Positions 1 to 8,871 of a DNA stretch of 64,000 bases are shown here, one piece after another. Under the pieces are notes generated by a model. The model did no database searches. It worked only from the letters and a program-made list of their open reading frames with translations, and was not told where the DNA came from. The stretch is from contig CAADYR010000149.1 in the NCBI GenBank assembly GCA_900753305.1, positions 32,823 to 96,822 of the forward strand, written 5' to 3'. The position numbers were made by a program, and so were the translations under genes. The first letter of the stretch is position 1; every line of letters starts with the position of its first letter. This DNA is from Lachnospiraceae bacterium. GTDB lineage: Bacteria > Bacillota > Clostridia > Lachnospirales > Lachnospiraceae.

Positions 1-1
1 A

Positions 2-487
2 CGCAATATTGATGTACTTGTATCCACTACCGTGATCGAAGTAGGTATCAATGTACCAAATTCCACTGTCATGATGGTAGAAAATGCCGAGCGTTTCGGC
101 CTTGCACAGCTCCACCAGCTCAGGGGACGGGTCGGCAGAGGGCAGTATCAGTCATACTGTATTTTTATCAGTACTTCTGATCATAAAAATACAATAGAGC
201 GACTTCAGGTTCTGAACAAATCCAATGATGGCTTCTATATCTCTTCAGAAGATATGAGGCTCCGAGGTCCTGGAGATTTATTTGGCATACGTCAAAGCGG
301 ACAATTTCAATTTCAACTGGGTGACATTTATCAGGATGCCTCCATACTCCAGGATGCCCAGCGCTGCGCAGCGGAAGTTTATGCTGATTATATTGAATCC
401 GCTAAAATTCCTTCACCTCAATATACGGAAATTTGGCAACACTATGAAGAGAATATCGCACGTAGTGTTGACTTTATTAACATCTGA
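2..487 (+). CDS. recG: ATP-dependent DNA helicase RecG, C-terminal part
   Basis: About 161 codons of the 3' end are present; the 5' part lies outside the window. RecG remodels stalled replication forks and Holliday junctions. Visible landmarks are the superfamily 2 helicase motif VI (HQLRGRVGRG), preceded by the STTVIEVGINVPN stretch of motif V, and the RecG-typical LRGPGDLFGIRQSG segment that follows. The reading frame is open from base 2 to a TGA stop. The match to the RecG C-terminus is clear, although the wedge domain cannot be seen. No downstream gene is tightly coupled; the next gene starts about 80 bases later. Confidence 0.95.
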   Translation, partial: RNIDVLVSTTVIEVGINVPNSTVMMVENAERFGLAQLHQLRGRVGRGQYQSYCIFISTSDHKNTIERLQVLNKSNDGFYISSEDMRLRGPGDLFGIRQSGQFQFQLGDIYQDASILQDAQRCAAEVYADYIESAKIPSPQYTEIWQHYEENIARSVDFINI

Positions 488-568
488 CATTAGAATAGTA
501 TAGTGTAGCCTTGAATTTATTTGGGATAACTACACAAGAGTTAAGAGATACAATAGGGGGTTAACTAT

Positions 569-1438
569 ATGTCTAAAATAGCAATAGTTACAGACAGTAA
601 CAGCGGCATTACACAAGCTCAGGCGAAAGAATTAGGTGTTAGTGTCATACCAATGCCTTTTATGATCGATGGTGAAACATTTTATGAGGAAATATCCTTA
701 AGCAGGGCGGAATTCTATCAGAAGCTTGCAGCAAATGCAGATATCTCCACCTCACAGCCTTCACCGGAATCCCTGATTAATTTATGGGATAATTTATTAA
801 AAGATAATGATGAAATTGTTCATATTCCCATGTCAAGTGGGCTAAGCGGATCCTGTCAGACTGCCATTATGCTTGCACAGGATTATAATGGAAAGGTACA
901 TGTTGTAAACAATCAGCGAATTTCTGTTACACAACGCCAGTCTGTTGTTGATGCTTTAGAATTAGTACAAGCAGGTAAAACAGGTTCTGAAATTAAGGAT
1001 ATCCTTGAAGCAGACAAATTCAATTCCACTATCTATATCATGATAGATACCTTGTATTATCTGAAAAAAGGCGGAAGAATCACACCTGCTGCTGCTGCAC
1101 TTGGCACGTTATTAAAATTAAAGCCTGTACTTCAGATCCAGGGGGAGAAATTAGATGCTTTTGCAAAAGCCAGAACTGTGAATCAGGCAAAAACGATTAT
1201 GATAAATGCAATAAAGAGTGATATTGAGAAACGTTTCGGTGGAGTTTCCAAGGATAACCCCATTTATCTGCAGATTGCCCATACCGAAAATGAAGAAGCA
1301 GCACATGTCCTTGCTGATGAGCTTCATGAGGTATTCCCGGATTATCCGATATATATTGATCACCTGTCTTTGAGTGTATCATGTCATATCGGCCCAGGAT
1401 CACTTGCAATCGCTTGTTGTAAGAAATTGTCTATTTAA
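569..1438 (+). CDS. DegV family fatty acid-binding protein
   Basis: 289 residues, the usual length for DegV/FakB proteins, which bind a fatty acid and present it to a DhaK-like kinase (FakA). Family signatures are the N-terminal IAIVTDSNSG, the middle SSGLSGSCQTA, the DTLYYLKKGGRI segment and the C-terminal HIGPGSLAIA. A G-rich ribosome site (AGGGGGTT) sits just before the ATG. It follows recG and ends at a bidirectional terminator shared with convergent pta. Which fatty acid or partner kinase it uses cannot be told from the sequence. Confidence 0.9.
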   Translation: MSKIAIVTDSNSGITQAQAKELGVSVIPMPFMIDGETFYEEISLSRAEFYQKLAANADISTSQPSPESLINLWDNLLKDNDEIVHIPMSSGLSGSCQTAIMLAQDYNGKVHVVNNQRISVTQRQSVVDALELVQAGKTGSEIKDILEADKFNSTIYIMIDTLYYLKKGGRITPAAAALGTLLKLKPVLQIQGEKLDAFAKARTVNQAKTIMINAIKSDIEKRFGGVSKDNPIYLQIAHTENEEAAHVLADELHEVFPDYPIYIDHLSLSVSCHIGPGSLAIACCKKLSI

Positions 1439-1477
1439 TCAAATATAGATTGTGCAGGTCATAACCTGTTGAACTAT

Positions 1478-1513
1478 AAAAACAGCCCCAATTTCAAATC
1501 GGGGCTGTTTCTG
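1478..1513. terminator. Bidirectional intrinsic terminator (degV / pta)
   Basis: AACAGCCCC at 1481-1489 pairs with GGGGCTGTT at 1501-1509 around an 11-base loop. The stem is flanked by A and T tracts, so it can end transcripts from both convergent genes. Confidence 0.85.
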
Positions 1514-1544
1514 TATACATTTTAACAGTGATATCTTCCAATAA

Positions 1545-2528
1545 CTATGCAAGAGCTGCTGTAATGATCGCCATAGAATATACTTCAATTGCATTACATC
1601 CACGGGATAAATCATTGATAGGAGCATTCAAACCCAGCAGAATAGGACCATATGCTTCGAAATTACCCATACGTTGTGCAATTTTATAACCAATATTACC
1701 TGCATTGATATCAGGGAATATAAAAGTATTAGCATGTCCAGCTACAGTTGAGTCTTTGCATTTTGTACGTGCTACACGAGGAGATACGGCAGCATCAAAC
1801 TGAAGTTCACCCTCAATAGGAAGTTCCGGATATTTTGCTTTTGCCTTGTTAGCTGCATTACGCATTTTATCAACATCCTCACCCTTACCAGAACCAAGAG
1901 TAGAGTAGCTTAAAAACGCAACCTGAGGATCCATACCGAATACTCTGGCACACTTAGCTGTTTCACCAGCGATTTCAACTAATTCATCCTCTGTAGGTTT
2001 AATATTGATCGCACAGTCACCCATTGCCAGAACTTCATTTTCACCTGTTGCTGAAGGACGAACCAGAATAAAGCAGGATGATACAATGCTGTTACCCGGT
2101 TTAGTCTTTACAATCTGGAGGGCAGGACGAACTGTATCCGCTGTAGAATATGTAGAACCACCAAGTAATGAATCCGCAACACCCATTTTAACTAACATTG
2201 TACCAAAATAATTAGGCTGTTTTAAGATCTTTCTTGCTTCTTCAGGAGTTACACCCTTGCTCTTACGAATTTCACAAAACAAATCAACCATTTCATCAAA
2301 ACGGTCATAATTTTCAGGATCAATAATCAGAGCACCGCGAATATTAAATCCACTTTCCTCTGCTGATTTATATACTTCTTCCTCGTTGCCGACAAGAATC
2401 GGATGCAGGAAACTACTTGCCAGAAGTCTGGAAGCTGCTTCCAGGATACGAGGATCTGCACCTTCTGTAAATACAATTTTCTTGGGGTTTTTCTTTAAAA
2501 TCTCAATCATTGTTCCGAATCCAAACAT
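1545..2528 (-). CDS. pta: Phosphate acetyltransferase
   Basis: 327 residues, the length of the short stand-alone Pta class. It interconverts acetyl-CoA and acetyl phosphate in acetate fermentation. The PTA/PTB fold is visible throughout: KIVFTEGADPRIL near the N-terminus, GSTYSTADTVRPALQIVKTKPG in the middle, and FPDINAGNIGYKIAQR with GPILLGLNAPINDLSRG near the C-terminus. The ATG at 2528 has AAAAGGAAGG upstream. No ackA follows; the gene stands alone between its own promoter region and a terminator. A cre-like operator lies 42 bases before the start. Confidence 0.95.
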   Translation of the reverse strand: MFGFGTMIEILKKNPKKIVFTEGADPRILEAASRLLASSFLHPILVGNEEEVYKSAEESGFNIRGALIIDPENYDRFDEMVDLFCEIRKSKGVTPEEARKILKQPNYFGTMLVKMGVADSLLGGSTYSTADTVRPALQIVKTKPGNSIVSSCFILVRPSATGENEVLAMGDCAINIKPTEDELVEIAGETAKCARVFGMDPQVAFLSYSTLGSGKGEDVDKMRNAANKAKAKYPELPIEGELQFDAAVSPRVARTKCKDSTVAGHANTFIFPDINAGNIGYKIAQRMGNFEAYGPILLGLNAPINDLSRGCNAIEVYSMAIITAALA

Positions 2529-2569
2529 ATTTTTAATTCCTTCCTTTTCTTAGGTTGCTGTTAATTTTA

Positions 2570-2583
2570 TGAAAGCGTTTACA
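2570..2583 (-). promoter_or_regulatory. cre-like catabolite-response site before pta
   Basis: On the minus strand the sequence is TGTAAACGCTTTCA, a full match to the CcpA consensus TGWAARCGYTWNCA. CcpA control of pta is established in Bacillus. Here the site lies downstream of the only promoter candidate seen, which would suit roadblock repression rather than activation, so the sign of regulation is open. Confidence 0.6.
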
Positions 2584-2621
2584 CCATTGATTTATACGGA
2601 TTTGCGCTGTAACCTATCTTT

Positions 2622-2649
2622 ATTGTATACAATTTTTTTACATTTGCAA
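2622..2649 (-). promoter_or_regulatory. Candidate pta promoter
   Basis: Minus-strand TTGCAA (2649-2644), 16 bases, then TACAAT (2627-2622). It lies in the 363-base intergenic region shared with the divergent topoisomerase operon. That region is otherwise AT-rich and holds no convincing gene. Confidence 0.45.
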
Positions 2650-2804
2650 TCCTTGTATTGAAATAAATGCACAAATTTTTTATTTTTTTCTGTGTTTCTT
2701 CGTTTGTAATGTTAAATACGAGCAATTCTATTTTTGGTAGTGGTTACATGAATATACATTTGCTTACATTAAAAAACATATGTTTGAATTTCTGGTATTT
2801 TTTG

Positions 2805-2833
2805 TTTGCAAACACGCAAAGATATGCTATAAT
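2805..2833 (+). promoter_or_regulatory. Promoter of the topoisomerase operon
   Basis: TTTGCA, a 17-base spacer and TATAAT (2828-2833), with an extended -10 TG at 2825-2826. The predicted transcript start is about 2840. This supports starting the coding region at 2892 rather than at the upstream in-frame codons, which would lie before the promoter. Confidence 0.65.
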
Positions 2834-2843
2834 CAGTGAAGTG

Positions 2844-2861
2844 CGTTATGTATACATAACG
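2844..2861. repeat. Perfect 18-bp palindrome at the transcript start of parE
   Basis: CGTTATGTATACATAACG is a perfect palindrome starting about 4 bases after the predicted transcription start. It could be a repressor operator or form a short 5' hairpin in the mRNA. No regulator is identifiable. Confidence 0.6.
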
Positions 2862-2891
2862 TATTATATTCAGAAAGGTTTAGGTTTTACA

Positions 2892-4817
2892 ATGGCAAAA
2901 TCACCCAATGTGTATGACGCATCAAGTATTACCGTATTAGAAGGACTTGAAGCAGTAAGAAAAAGACCCGGTATGTATATAGGCAGTGTTTCTACCAAGG
3001 GTCTGAATCATTTAATATATGAAATCGTAGACAACTCTGTAGATGAACATCTGGCGGGAGTCTGTACTAAAATAGAGGTCACTCTGGAAGCAGACGGTTC
3101 TGCCACGATCAGTGATAACGGCCGTGGTATTCCGGTTGGAATGCATGCAAAAGGAGTAAGTGCTGAACGTGTAGTATTTACAACACTTCATGCCGGAGGC
3201 AAATTCGATAACTCCGCTTATAAGACAAGCGGTGGTCTTCATGGTGTCGGTTCCTCTGTTGTAAATGCTTTATCAACACAGCTTACTGTAACTGTAAAGA
3301 GCGGTGGTCTGATACATCAGGATAAATATGCTTATGGCAACCCCGTTACTGAACTGGTTGACGGGTTATTACCCGTTATTGGCAAAACCCGTGAAACAGG
3401 AACCACTATCAATTTTACACCAGATCCATCTATTTTCGATAAGACCTGGTTCAAGGCAGAAGAAGTAAAAAGCCGCCTTCATGAAACAGCTTACTTAAAT
3501 CCCAAGCTTACCATCGTTTTCCGCGATAAGCGTCAGGAAATTCCTGAAGAAATTACCTATCATGAACCAGAAGGTATCGTTGGCTACGTGAAGGATCTCA
3601 ATAAAAATAAAGAAGCAGTTCATGACATTATTTACTATAGTGGAACCAGTGAAGGCATTACTGTAGAATGTGCTTTCCAGTATGTTAATGAGTTTCATGA
3701 GAATGTGCTGGGATTCTGTAATAACATATATAATGCGGAAGGTGGTATGCATCTTACTGGATTTAAGACCATGTTCACAACTATTATTAACAATTACGCA
3801 CGTGAACTTAATATTTTAAAGGAAAAAGATGTTAATTTCACCGGTGCTGACGTGCGAAATGGTATGACTGCAGTTGTATCTATCAAGCATCCGGCTCCCC
3901 GTTTTGAGGGTCAGACCAAGACTAAGCTGGATAATCAGGATGCTGCAAAAGCAGTCAGTAAAGTAACCGGTGATGAAGTTCCACGTTACTTTGACCGAAA
4001 TCTGGAAGTATTGAAAAATATTATAAGCTGTGCTGAAAAAGCTGCCAAGATCCGTAAAACAGAAGAAAAGGCAAAAACAAACATGCTGACAAAGCAGAAA
4101 TTTTCTTTTGACTCAAATGGTAAACTGGCAAACTGTGAATCCAAAGATTACAGTAAATGTGAAATTTTTATCGTAGAGGGAGATTCTGCAGGCGGCAGTG
4201 CCAAAACTGCCCGTGACAGAAATTATCAGGCAATCCTTCCGATTCGTGGTAAGATCCTTAATGTAGAAAAGGCAAGTATCGATAAAGTTCTTGCCAACGC
4301 TGATATCAAAACAATGATCAATGCATTTGGATGTGGTTTCTCCGAAGGATATGGCAATGATTTTGATATTACCAAATTAAAATATAATAAAATTGTTATC
4401 ATGGCAGATGCCGATGTAGATGGAGAACATATCAGCAATCTGTTACTTACCTTATTTTATCGTTTCATGCCGGAATTAATATATGAAGGACATGTCTATA
4501 TCGCCATGCCTCCTTTGTATAAAGCCATGCCTGCCAAAGGAAAAGAAGAATATCTTTACGATGACAAAGCTCTGGAAAAATACCGTGCAAAACACAAAGG
4601 ACCTTTTACACTCCAGAGATACAAAGGTCTTGGTGAAATGGATGCCCAACAATTATGGGATACCACTTTAAATCCTGAAACAAGAATTTTAAAGCAGATT
4701 GAAATAGAAGATGCCAGAATGGCATCAGAAATCACAGAATTATTAATGGGAACGGATGTCACTCCGCGTAAAGCATTCATACATGAACATGCAACTGACG
4801 CAGAACTAGATATTTAG
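2892..4817 (+). CDS. parE: Type IIA DNA topoisomerase subunit B (ParE/GyrB family)
   Basis: 641 residues. The ATPase subunit of a type II topoisomerase. The GHKL ATPase motifs are in order: EIVDNSVDEHLAG (Asn and Asp for Mg-ATP), DNGRGIPVG, and GGLHGVGSSVVNALS. The Toprim domain carries EGDSAGGSAK and DADVDGEH, and the C-terminus has LQRYKGLGEMDAQQLW. By overall sequence it is close to GyrB, but its partner gene lacks a GyrA box (see next entry), so topoisomerase IV is the better guess. The start at 2892 is chosen because AGAAAGGTTTAGG precedes it and the conserved family N-terminus begins there. It is followed 13 bases later by the A subunit. Confidence 0.85.
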   Translation: MAKSPNVYDASSITVLEGLEAVRKRPGMYIGSVSTKGLNHLIYEIVDNSVDEHLAGVCTKIEVTLEADGSATISDNGRGIPVGMHAKGVSAERVVFTTLHAGGKFDNSAYKTSGGLHGVGSSVVNALSTQLTVTVKSGGLIHQDKYAYGNPVTELVDGLLPVIGKTRETGTTINFTPDPSIFDKTWFKAEEVKSRLHETAYLNPKLTIVFRDKRQEIPEEITYHEPEGIVGYVKDLNKNKEAVHDIIYYSGTSEGITVECAFQYVNEFHENVLGFCNNIYNAEGGMHLTGFKTMFTTIINNYARELNILKEKDVNFTGADVRNGMTAVVSIKHPAPRFEGQTKTKLDNQDAAKAVSKVTGDEVPRYFDRNLEVLKNIISCAEKAAKIRKTEEKAKTNMLTKQKFSFDSNGKLANCESKDYSKCEIFIVEGDSAGGSAKTARDRNYQAILPIRGKILNVEKASIDKVLANADIKTMINAFGCGFSEGYGNDFDITKLKYNKIVIMADADVDGEHISNLLLTLFYRFMPELIYEGHVYIAMPPLYKAMPAKGKEEYLYDDKALEKYRAKHKGPFTLQRYKGLGEMDAQQLWDTTLNPETRILKQIEIEDARMASEITELLMGTDVTPRKAFIHEHATDAELDI

Positions 4818-4830
4818 CAAGAGGTAATAA

Positions 4831-7068
4831 ATGGAAGAGAAGATTATAAAGACTGAATATTCCGACACCATGCAGAAATCCTTTATTAATTATGCCATGA
4901 GTGTCATTGTCGCACGTGCACTTCCGGATGTCCGGGATGGCTTAAAGCCGGTTCAGCGACGTACTTTATATGATATGCACGAACTTGGTATCCGTTACGA
5001 CAGGCCTTATAGAAAGAGTGCCCGTATCGTAGGTGATACCATGGGTAAGTATCATCCACATGGCGACAGTTCTATTTATGAAGCCCTTGTTGTAATGGCA
5101 CAGGACTTTAAAAAAGGACTCCCCCTCGTAGATGGTCATGGTAATTTTGGCAATATCGAAGGAGATGGCGCCGCAGCCATGCGTTATACCGAAGCCAGAC
5201 TGCAGAAAATAACACAGGACGCAATGTTAGCAGATCTTGATAAAGATGTTGTTGATTTCGTTCCCAATTTTGATGAAACAGAAAAGGAACCAAGTGTATT
5301 GCCATGTCGTTTTCCGAATCTTCTGGTAAATGGTTCGGAAGGCATCGCTGTCGGTATGGCGACAAGTATTCCGCCGCACAATCTGGTTGAAGTCATTGAT
5401 GCCATGAAAGCATATATGATGAATGAAAATATCACGACCAAAGAGCTGATGCACTATGTAAAAGGTCCTGATTTTCCAACCGGTGGTATTGTATGTAACA
5501 AAGATGAACTGTTGGATATCTATGAAACCGGTGTCGGCAAGATCAAACTGAGAGGTGTCGTTGATGTTGAGAAAGGAAAAAATGGTAAACTGAATCTTGT
5601 TATATCAGAGATTCCTTATACAATGATCGGCGCTAACATAAGTAAATTTCTTCAGGATGTTGCCGCTTTGTATGAGCAGAAAAAAGCACCTGAAATCGTT
5701 GATATTTCCAATCAGTCTTCAAAAGAAGGTATCCGTATCGTAATAGAGTTAAAGAAGGATACCGATGTTGAGAATTTTAAAAATCTTTTATACAAAAAAA
5801 CCCGTCTGGAAGACACTTTTGGCGTAAATATGATTGCAATTGCTGATGGTCGTCCTGAAACACTGGGATTAAAAAGTATCATTGCCAAAAACGTAGCATT
5901 CCAGTATGAAGTAGCTACCCGTAAATATACCAATCTTTTGAACAAGGAACTGGAAAAACGCGAGATTCAGGAAGGCTTGATCAGAGCCTGCAACATTATT
6001 GATCTGATCATTGAAATCCTGCGTGGTTCCAAAGACAGAAACATGGTAAAATCCTGTCTGACAAGTGGCGTTACAGATGGCATCAATTTCCGTTCAAAAG
6101 AATCACGTGTCATGGCTTCACAGCTTAATTTCACTGAGAAACAGGCAAATGCCATTCTTGATATGCGTCTGTATAAACTGATTGGTCTGGAAATAGATGC
6201 CCTGATCAAGGAGCATGAGGAAACTACAGCCAATATCTATCGTTATGAAGATATTCTGGATCGTAGAGATTCCATGGCACAGGTAATTATTCAGGAACTG
6301 GACGAATTAAAGAAAGAGTACCATACAGCCAGACGCACTAAGATAGAGAATGCAGAAGAGGCAGTCTACGAAGAACGCAAACAGGAAGAAATGGAAGTTA
6401 TGTTCCTCATGGATCGTTTCGGTTACTGTAAAACAGTTGACCTGGCCACTTACGAGCGGAATAAGGAAACCATTCAGGCAGAATTAAAATATATCGTAAA
6501 GTGCAAAAATACCGGTAAAATCTGTATATTTACTAATATTGGACAGCTTCATACGATTAAAGTTTCCGATATTCCTTTTGGTAAATTCAGAGATAAAGGA
6601 ATGCCTGTTGACAATATCAGCAACTATGATTCATCCAACGAGGATATCATTATCATTACAAGTCAGACTGACTTAAATTTGTATCGCTTACTGTTCGTAA
6701 CCAAACAGGCAATGTGTAAAATTGTAAGCGGAGGCGAATTTGATGTTGCGAAAAGAGCTGTGGCAGCCACTAAATTAAACGAAGATGATGAACTGGTCAG
6801 CATCGCACTTCTGACAGAACAGCAGAACATTATCCTCCAGACAGCAGATGGATTTTTCCTGCGTTTTCCAATAGATGAAATCTCCATTATGAAGAAAAAT
6901 GCAGTAGGTGTTCGTGGAATTCGTCTAAACGAAGGCGACTATATAGAAAATGTATATTATACTCATGCTACCGATAATCAAAGCATCACATATAAAAATA
7001 AGAATATTGAACTAAATAAGATAAAACTTGGAAAAAGAGATGCAAAAGGAACGAAAATAAGAGTATAA
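4831..7068 (+). CDS. parC: Type IIA DNA topoisomerase subunit A (ParC type)
   Basis: 745 residues. The DNA breakage and rejoining subunit, partner of the gene just upstream. The N-terminal domain shows ALPDVRDGLKPVQRR, the quinolone-resistance region HPHGDSSIYEAL with Ser and Glu at the two key sites (the susceptible-type residues), and the active-site tyrosine in AAAMRYTEARL. A coiled-coil arm follows (about residues 380-500). The C-terminal beta-pinwheel is present, but the GyrA box (QRRGGKG) is absent at the expected place, where YERNKETIQ is read. It is shorter than GyrA (about 820-840). Both points favour a decatenating topoisomerase IV-like enzyme. Confidence 0.8.
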   Translation: MEEKIIKTEYSDTMQKSFINYAMSVIVARALPDVRDGLKPVQRRTLYDMHELGIRYDRPYRKSARIVGDTMGKYHPHGDSSIYEALVVMAQDFKKGLPLVDGHGNFGNIEGDGAAAMRYTEARLQKITQDAMLADLDKDVVDFVPNFDETEKEPSVLPCRFPNLLVNGSEGIAVGMATSIPPHNLVEVIDAMKAYMMNENITTKELMHYVKGPDFPTGGIVCNKDELLDIYETGVGKIKLRGVVDVEKGKNGKLNLVISEIPYTMIGANISKFLQDVAALYEQKKAPEIVDISNQSSKEGIRIVIELKKDTDVENFKNLLYKKTRLEDTFGVNMIAIADGRPETLGLKSIIAKNVAFQYEVATRKYTNLLNKELEKREIQEGLIRACNIIDLIIEILRGSKDRNMVKSCLTSGVTDGINFRSKESRVMASQLNFTEKQANAILDMRLYKLIGLEIDALIKEHEETTANIYRYEDILDRRDSMAQVIIQELDELKKEYHTARRTKIENAEEAVYEERKQEEMEVMFLMDRFGYCKTVDLATYERNKETIQAELKYIVKCKNTGKICIFTNIGQLHTIKVSDIPFGKFRDKGMPVDNISNYDSSNEDIIIITSQTDLNLYRLLFVTKQAMCKIVSGGEFDVAKRAVAATKLNEDDELVSIALLTEQQNIILQTADGFFLRFPIDEISIMKKNAVGVRGIRLNEGDYIENVYYTHATDNQSITYKNKNIELNKIKLGKRDAKGTKIRV

Positions 7069-7101
7069 TCTATATAGATATTCAGAAAGGACTTTTTATA
7101 T

Positions 7102-7653
7102 ATGAGAGTAATTGCAGGTACAGCCAGAAGGCTGCTATTAAAAACCCCTGATGGTATGGATACAAGACCTACAACAGACCGGATCAAAGAAACCTTATTT
7201 AATATGCTTATGCCTTATTTATCTGGTGCCATTTTTATTGATTTATTTTCCGGAAGTGGTGGAATTGGTATTGAAGCACTCAGCCGTGGTGCACGCAAAG
7301 CCTATTTCGTTGAAAACAGTCAGAAGGCAATCGACTGTATTACAGACAATTTAAAGCATACTCATTTAGATGAACAGGCAGTTATTGTTAAACAGGATGT
7401 CTTTGCAGCAATAAAAGGCAGTATCCGTGAAGAAGCTGTAGATGTGATTTTTATGGATCCACCATATGATCAGCAATATGAAAAGAGAGCATTAGAACTT
7501 CTCAAAGATTCTTCTTTTGTAACAGAAGACACCCTGATCGTAGTGGAAGCATCCCTTGATACAGATTTTAAATATGTAGAAAATCTTGGCTTTACAATTG
7601 AAAAAGAGAAAATATACAAGACAAATAAACATGTATTTATTGTAAGGAGTTAA
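7102..7653 (+). CDS. rsmD: 16S rRNA (guanine-966-N2)-methyltransferase RsmD
   Basis: 183 residues, typical RsmD length. It methylates G966 of 16S rRNA using S-adenosylmethionine. Seen: the N-terminal MRVIAGTARR, substrate-loop TRPTTDRIKETLFNML, the SAM-binding motif FIDLFSGSGGIGIEALSRGA, and the catalytic MDPPYDQQY (N6/N2-methylase motif IV). RBS AGAAAGGA precedes the ATG. It is followed after 10 bases by coaD, the same pairing as ylbH-ylbI in Bacillus. Confidence 0.95.
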   Translation: MRVIAGTARRLLLKTPDGMDTRPTTDRIKETLFNMLMPYLSGAIFIDLFSGSGGIGIEALSRGARKAYFVENSQKAIDCITDNLKHTHLDEQAVIVKQDVFAAIKGSIREEAVDVIFMDPPYDQQYEKRALELLKDSSFVTEDTLIVVEASLDTDFKYVENLGFTIEKEKIYKTNKHVFIVRS

Positions 7654-7663
7654 TACAAATACT

Positions 7664-8194
7664 ATGAAAGCTGCAATATACCCAGGAAGCTTTGATCCTA
7701 TGACCTTAGGACACTTAGATGTAATCCGACGTGCCTCTCAAATGTTCGATACACTCATTGTCAGTGTTTTGGACAATAAGTCCAAGAATGCGTTGTTTTC
7801 TGTTGAGGAACGTGTTAGTATATTAAAAGAAGCAACTAAGGATCTGCCTAATGTTGAAGTAGATTCTTTTAATGGATTATTGATAGATTATGCAAAGCAA
7901 AAAGACATTCATGTATCTGTTCGTGGTCTTCGTGCTATAACAGATTTTGAATATGAACTTCAGATTGCACAGACTAACAGTAAGCTATCTAATGGATTAC
8001 TGGATACTGTGTTTCTGACAACAAGTTTGGAATATGCCTATTTAAGTTCCTCCAGTGTAAAAGAGATTGCATCTTTTGGTGGAGATATTTCCCAGTGTGT
8101 TCCTGATTTTGTTACTGAGCTTGTATATGAAAAATATAGAAATTGTTCAAATAATCGCACAATTAAATCAGACAAATATGGAGGATTGCTATGA
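7664..8194 (+). CDS. coaD: Phosphopantetheine adenylyltransferase
   Basis: 176 residues. It converts 4'-phosphopantetheine and ATP to dephospho-CoA, the fourth step of coenzyme A synthesis. The nucleotidyltransferase signature YPGSFDPMTLGHLDVIRRA includes the T/HxGH motif. RGLRAITDFEYELQIAQTN and the SSSVKEIASFGGD segment, equivalent to the ISSTxxR motif, are also clear. The C-terminal tail of about 15 residues beyond the usual end is not conserved-looking. The stop codon overlaps the next start (ATGA), pointing to translational coupling. Confidence 0.95.
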   Translation: MKAAIYPGSFDPMTLGHLDVIRRASQMFDTLIVSVLDNKSKNALFSVEERVSILKEATKDLPNVEVDSFNGLLIDYAKQKDIHVSVRGLRAITDFEYELQIAQTNSKLSNGLLDTVFLTTSLEYAYLSSSSVKEIASFGGDISQCVPDFVTELVYEKYRNCSNNRTIKSDKYGGLL

Positions 8195-8787
8195 GCAGCA
8201 GAATCGAACAATTAATTGATGAAATCGAAGAATATATTGACAATTGTAAATACAAAGCTTTTTCTACTGATATTATAATGGTCAATAAGGCAGAAATTGA
8301 TGAGCTTTTAAGAGAACTTCGAATGAAGACACCCGAAGAAATCAAACGCTACCAGAAAATTATCAGTAATAAGGAAGCTATTTTAAACGATGCAAAGCAA
8401 AAGGCTCAGGAATTAATTGATAATGCCACTGTCCAGACAAATGAATTGATCAGTGAACATCAGATCATGCAGCAGGCGTATGCACAGGCTAATGAGATTG
8501 TAGAATTAGCAACAAAACAGGCTCAGGAAATTCTGGATAATGCAACAACAGAAGCCAATGGTGTGAAAACTGCTGCAATGCAATACACAGATGATATTCT
8601 CGCTAATCTTGGTAATATTATTACACATTCTATCGAAGTATCTACTAATGACTATAATACGATGTTGGCCAACCTAAGACAAATCGATAGTATCGTTTCT
8701 GCCAACAGAGCAGAATTAAACCCTGTAGAAGAAGAGGTGCCAACTTCCGATACTTCAGAAGATGCTGAAAATTTAGATGTTATATAA
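8191..8787 (+). CDS. Coiled-coil protein of unknown function, coupled to coaD
   Basis: 198 residues, soluble, with no signal peptide or membrane segment. Residues about 55-130 form an Ala/Gln/Glu-rich helix (AKQKAQELIDNA, ATKQAQEILDNATTEA), reminiscent of the ATP synthase b subunit or DivIVA-type coiled coils. The N-terminal 50 residues (LIDEIEEYIDNC ... EIDELLREL) also look like a short coiled coil of the DivIVA/SepF-partner kind. The C-terminus is acidic. It overlaps coaD by 4 bases and is the last gene before a terminator. No enzymatic motif was found; the function is unknown. Confidence 0.75.
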   Translation: MSSRIEQLIDEIEEYIDNCKYKAFSTDIIMVNKAEIDELLRELRMKTPEEIKRYQKIISNKEAILNDAKQKAQELIDNATVQTNELISEHQIMQQAYAQANEIVELATKQAQEILDNATTEANGVKTAAMQYTDDILANLGNIITHSIEVSTNDYNTMLANLRQIDSIVSANRAELNPVEEEVPTSDTSEDAENLDVI

Positions 8788-8827
8788 TTTCAGAACCAGG
8801 CAGGAAAACTGCAAAACACGTATAAAT

Positions 8828-8851
8828 AACCCACAGTATACTGTGGGTTTT
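8828..8851 (+). terminator. Intrinsic terminator
   Basis: A perfect 22-base inverted repeat (AACCCACAGT then ACTGTGGGTT around AT) followed by T residues, after the coaD operon. Only about 20 bases separate it from the next ORF, so that gene either has a promoter upstream of the stem or is fed by read-through. Confidence 0.8.
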
Positions 8852-8871
8852 GTCGTAAAAGGGGGATTTAT

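Noticed and set aside
2667..2891. 75-codon upstream extension of the topoisomerase B subunit
   Set aside because: It lies before and across the predicted promoter, is AT-rich and hydrophobic, and is not part of the family N-terminus.
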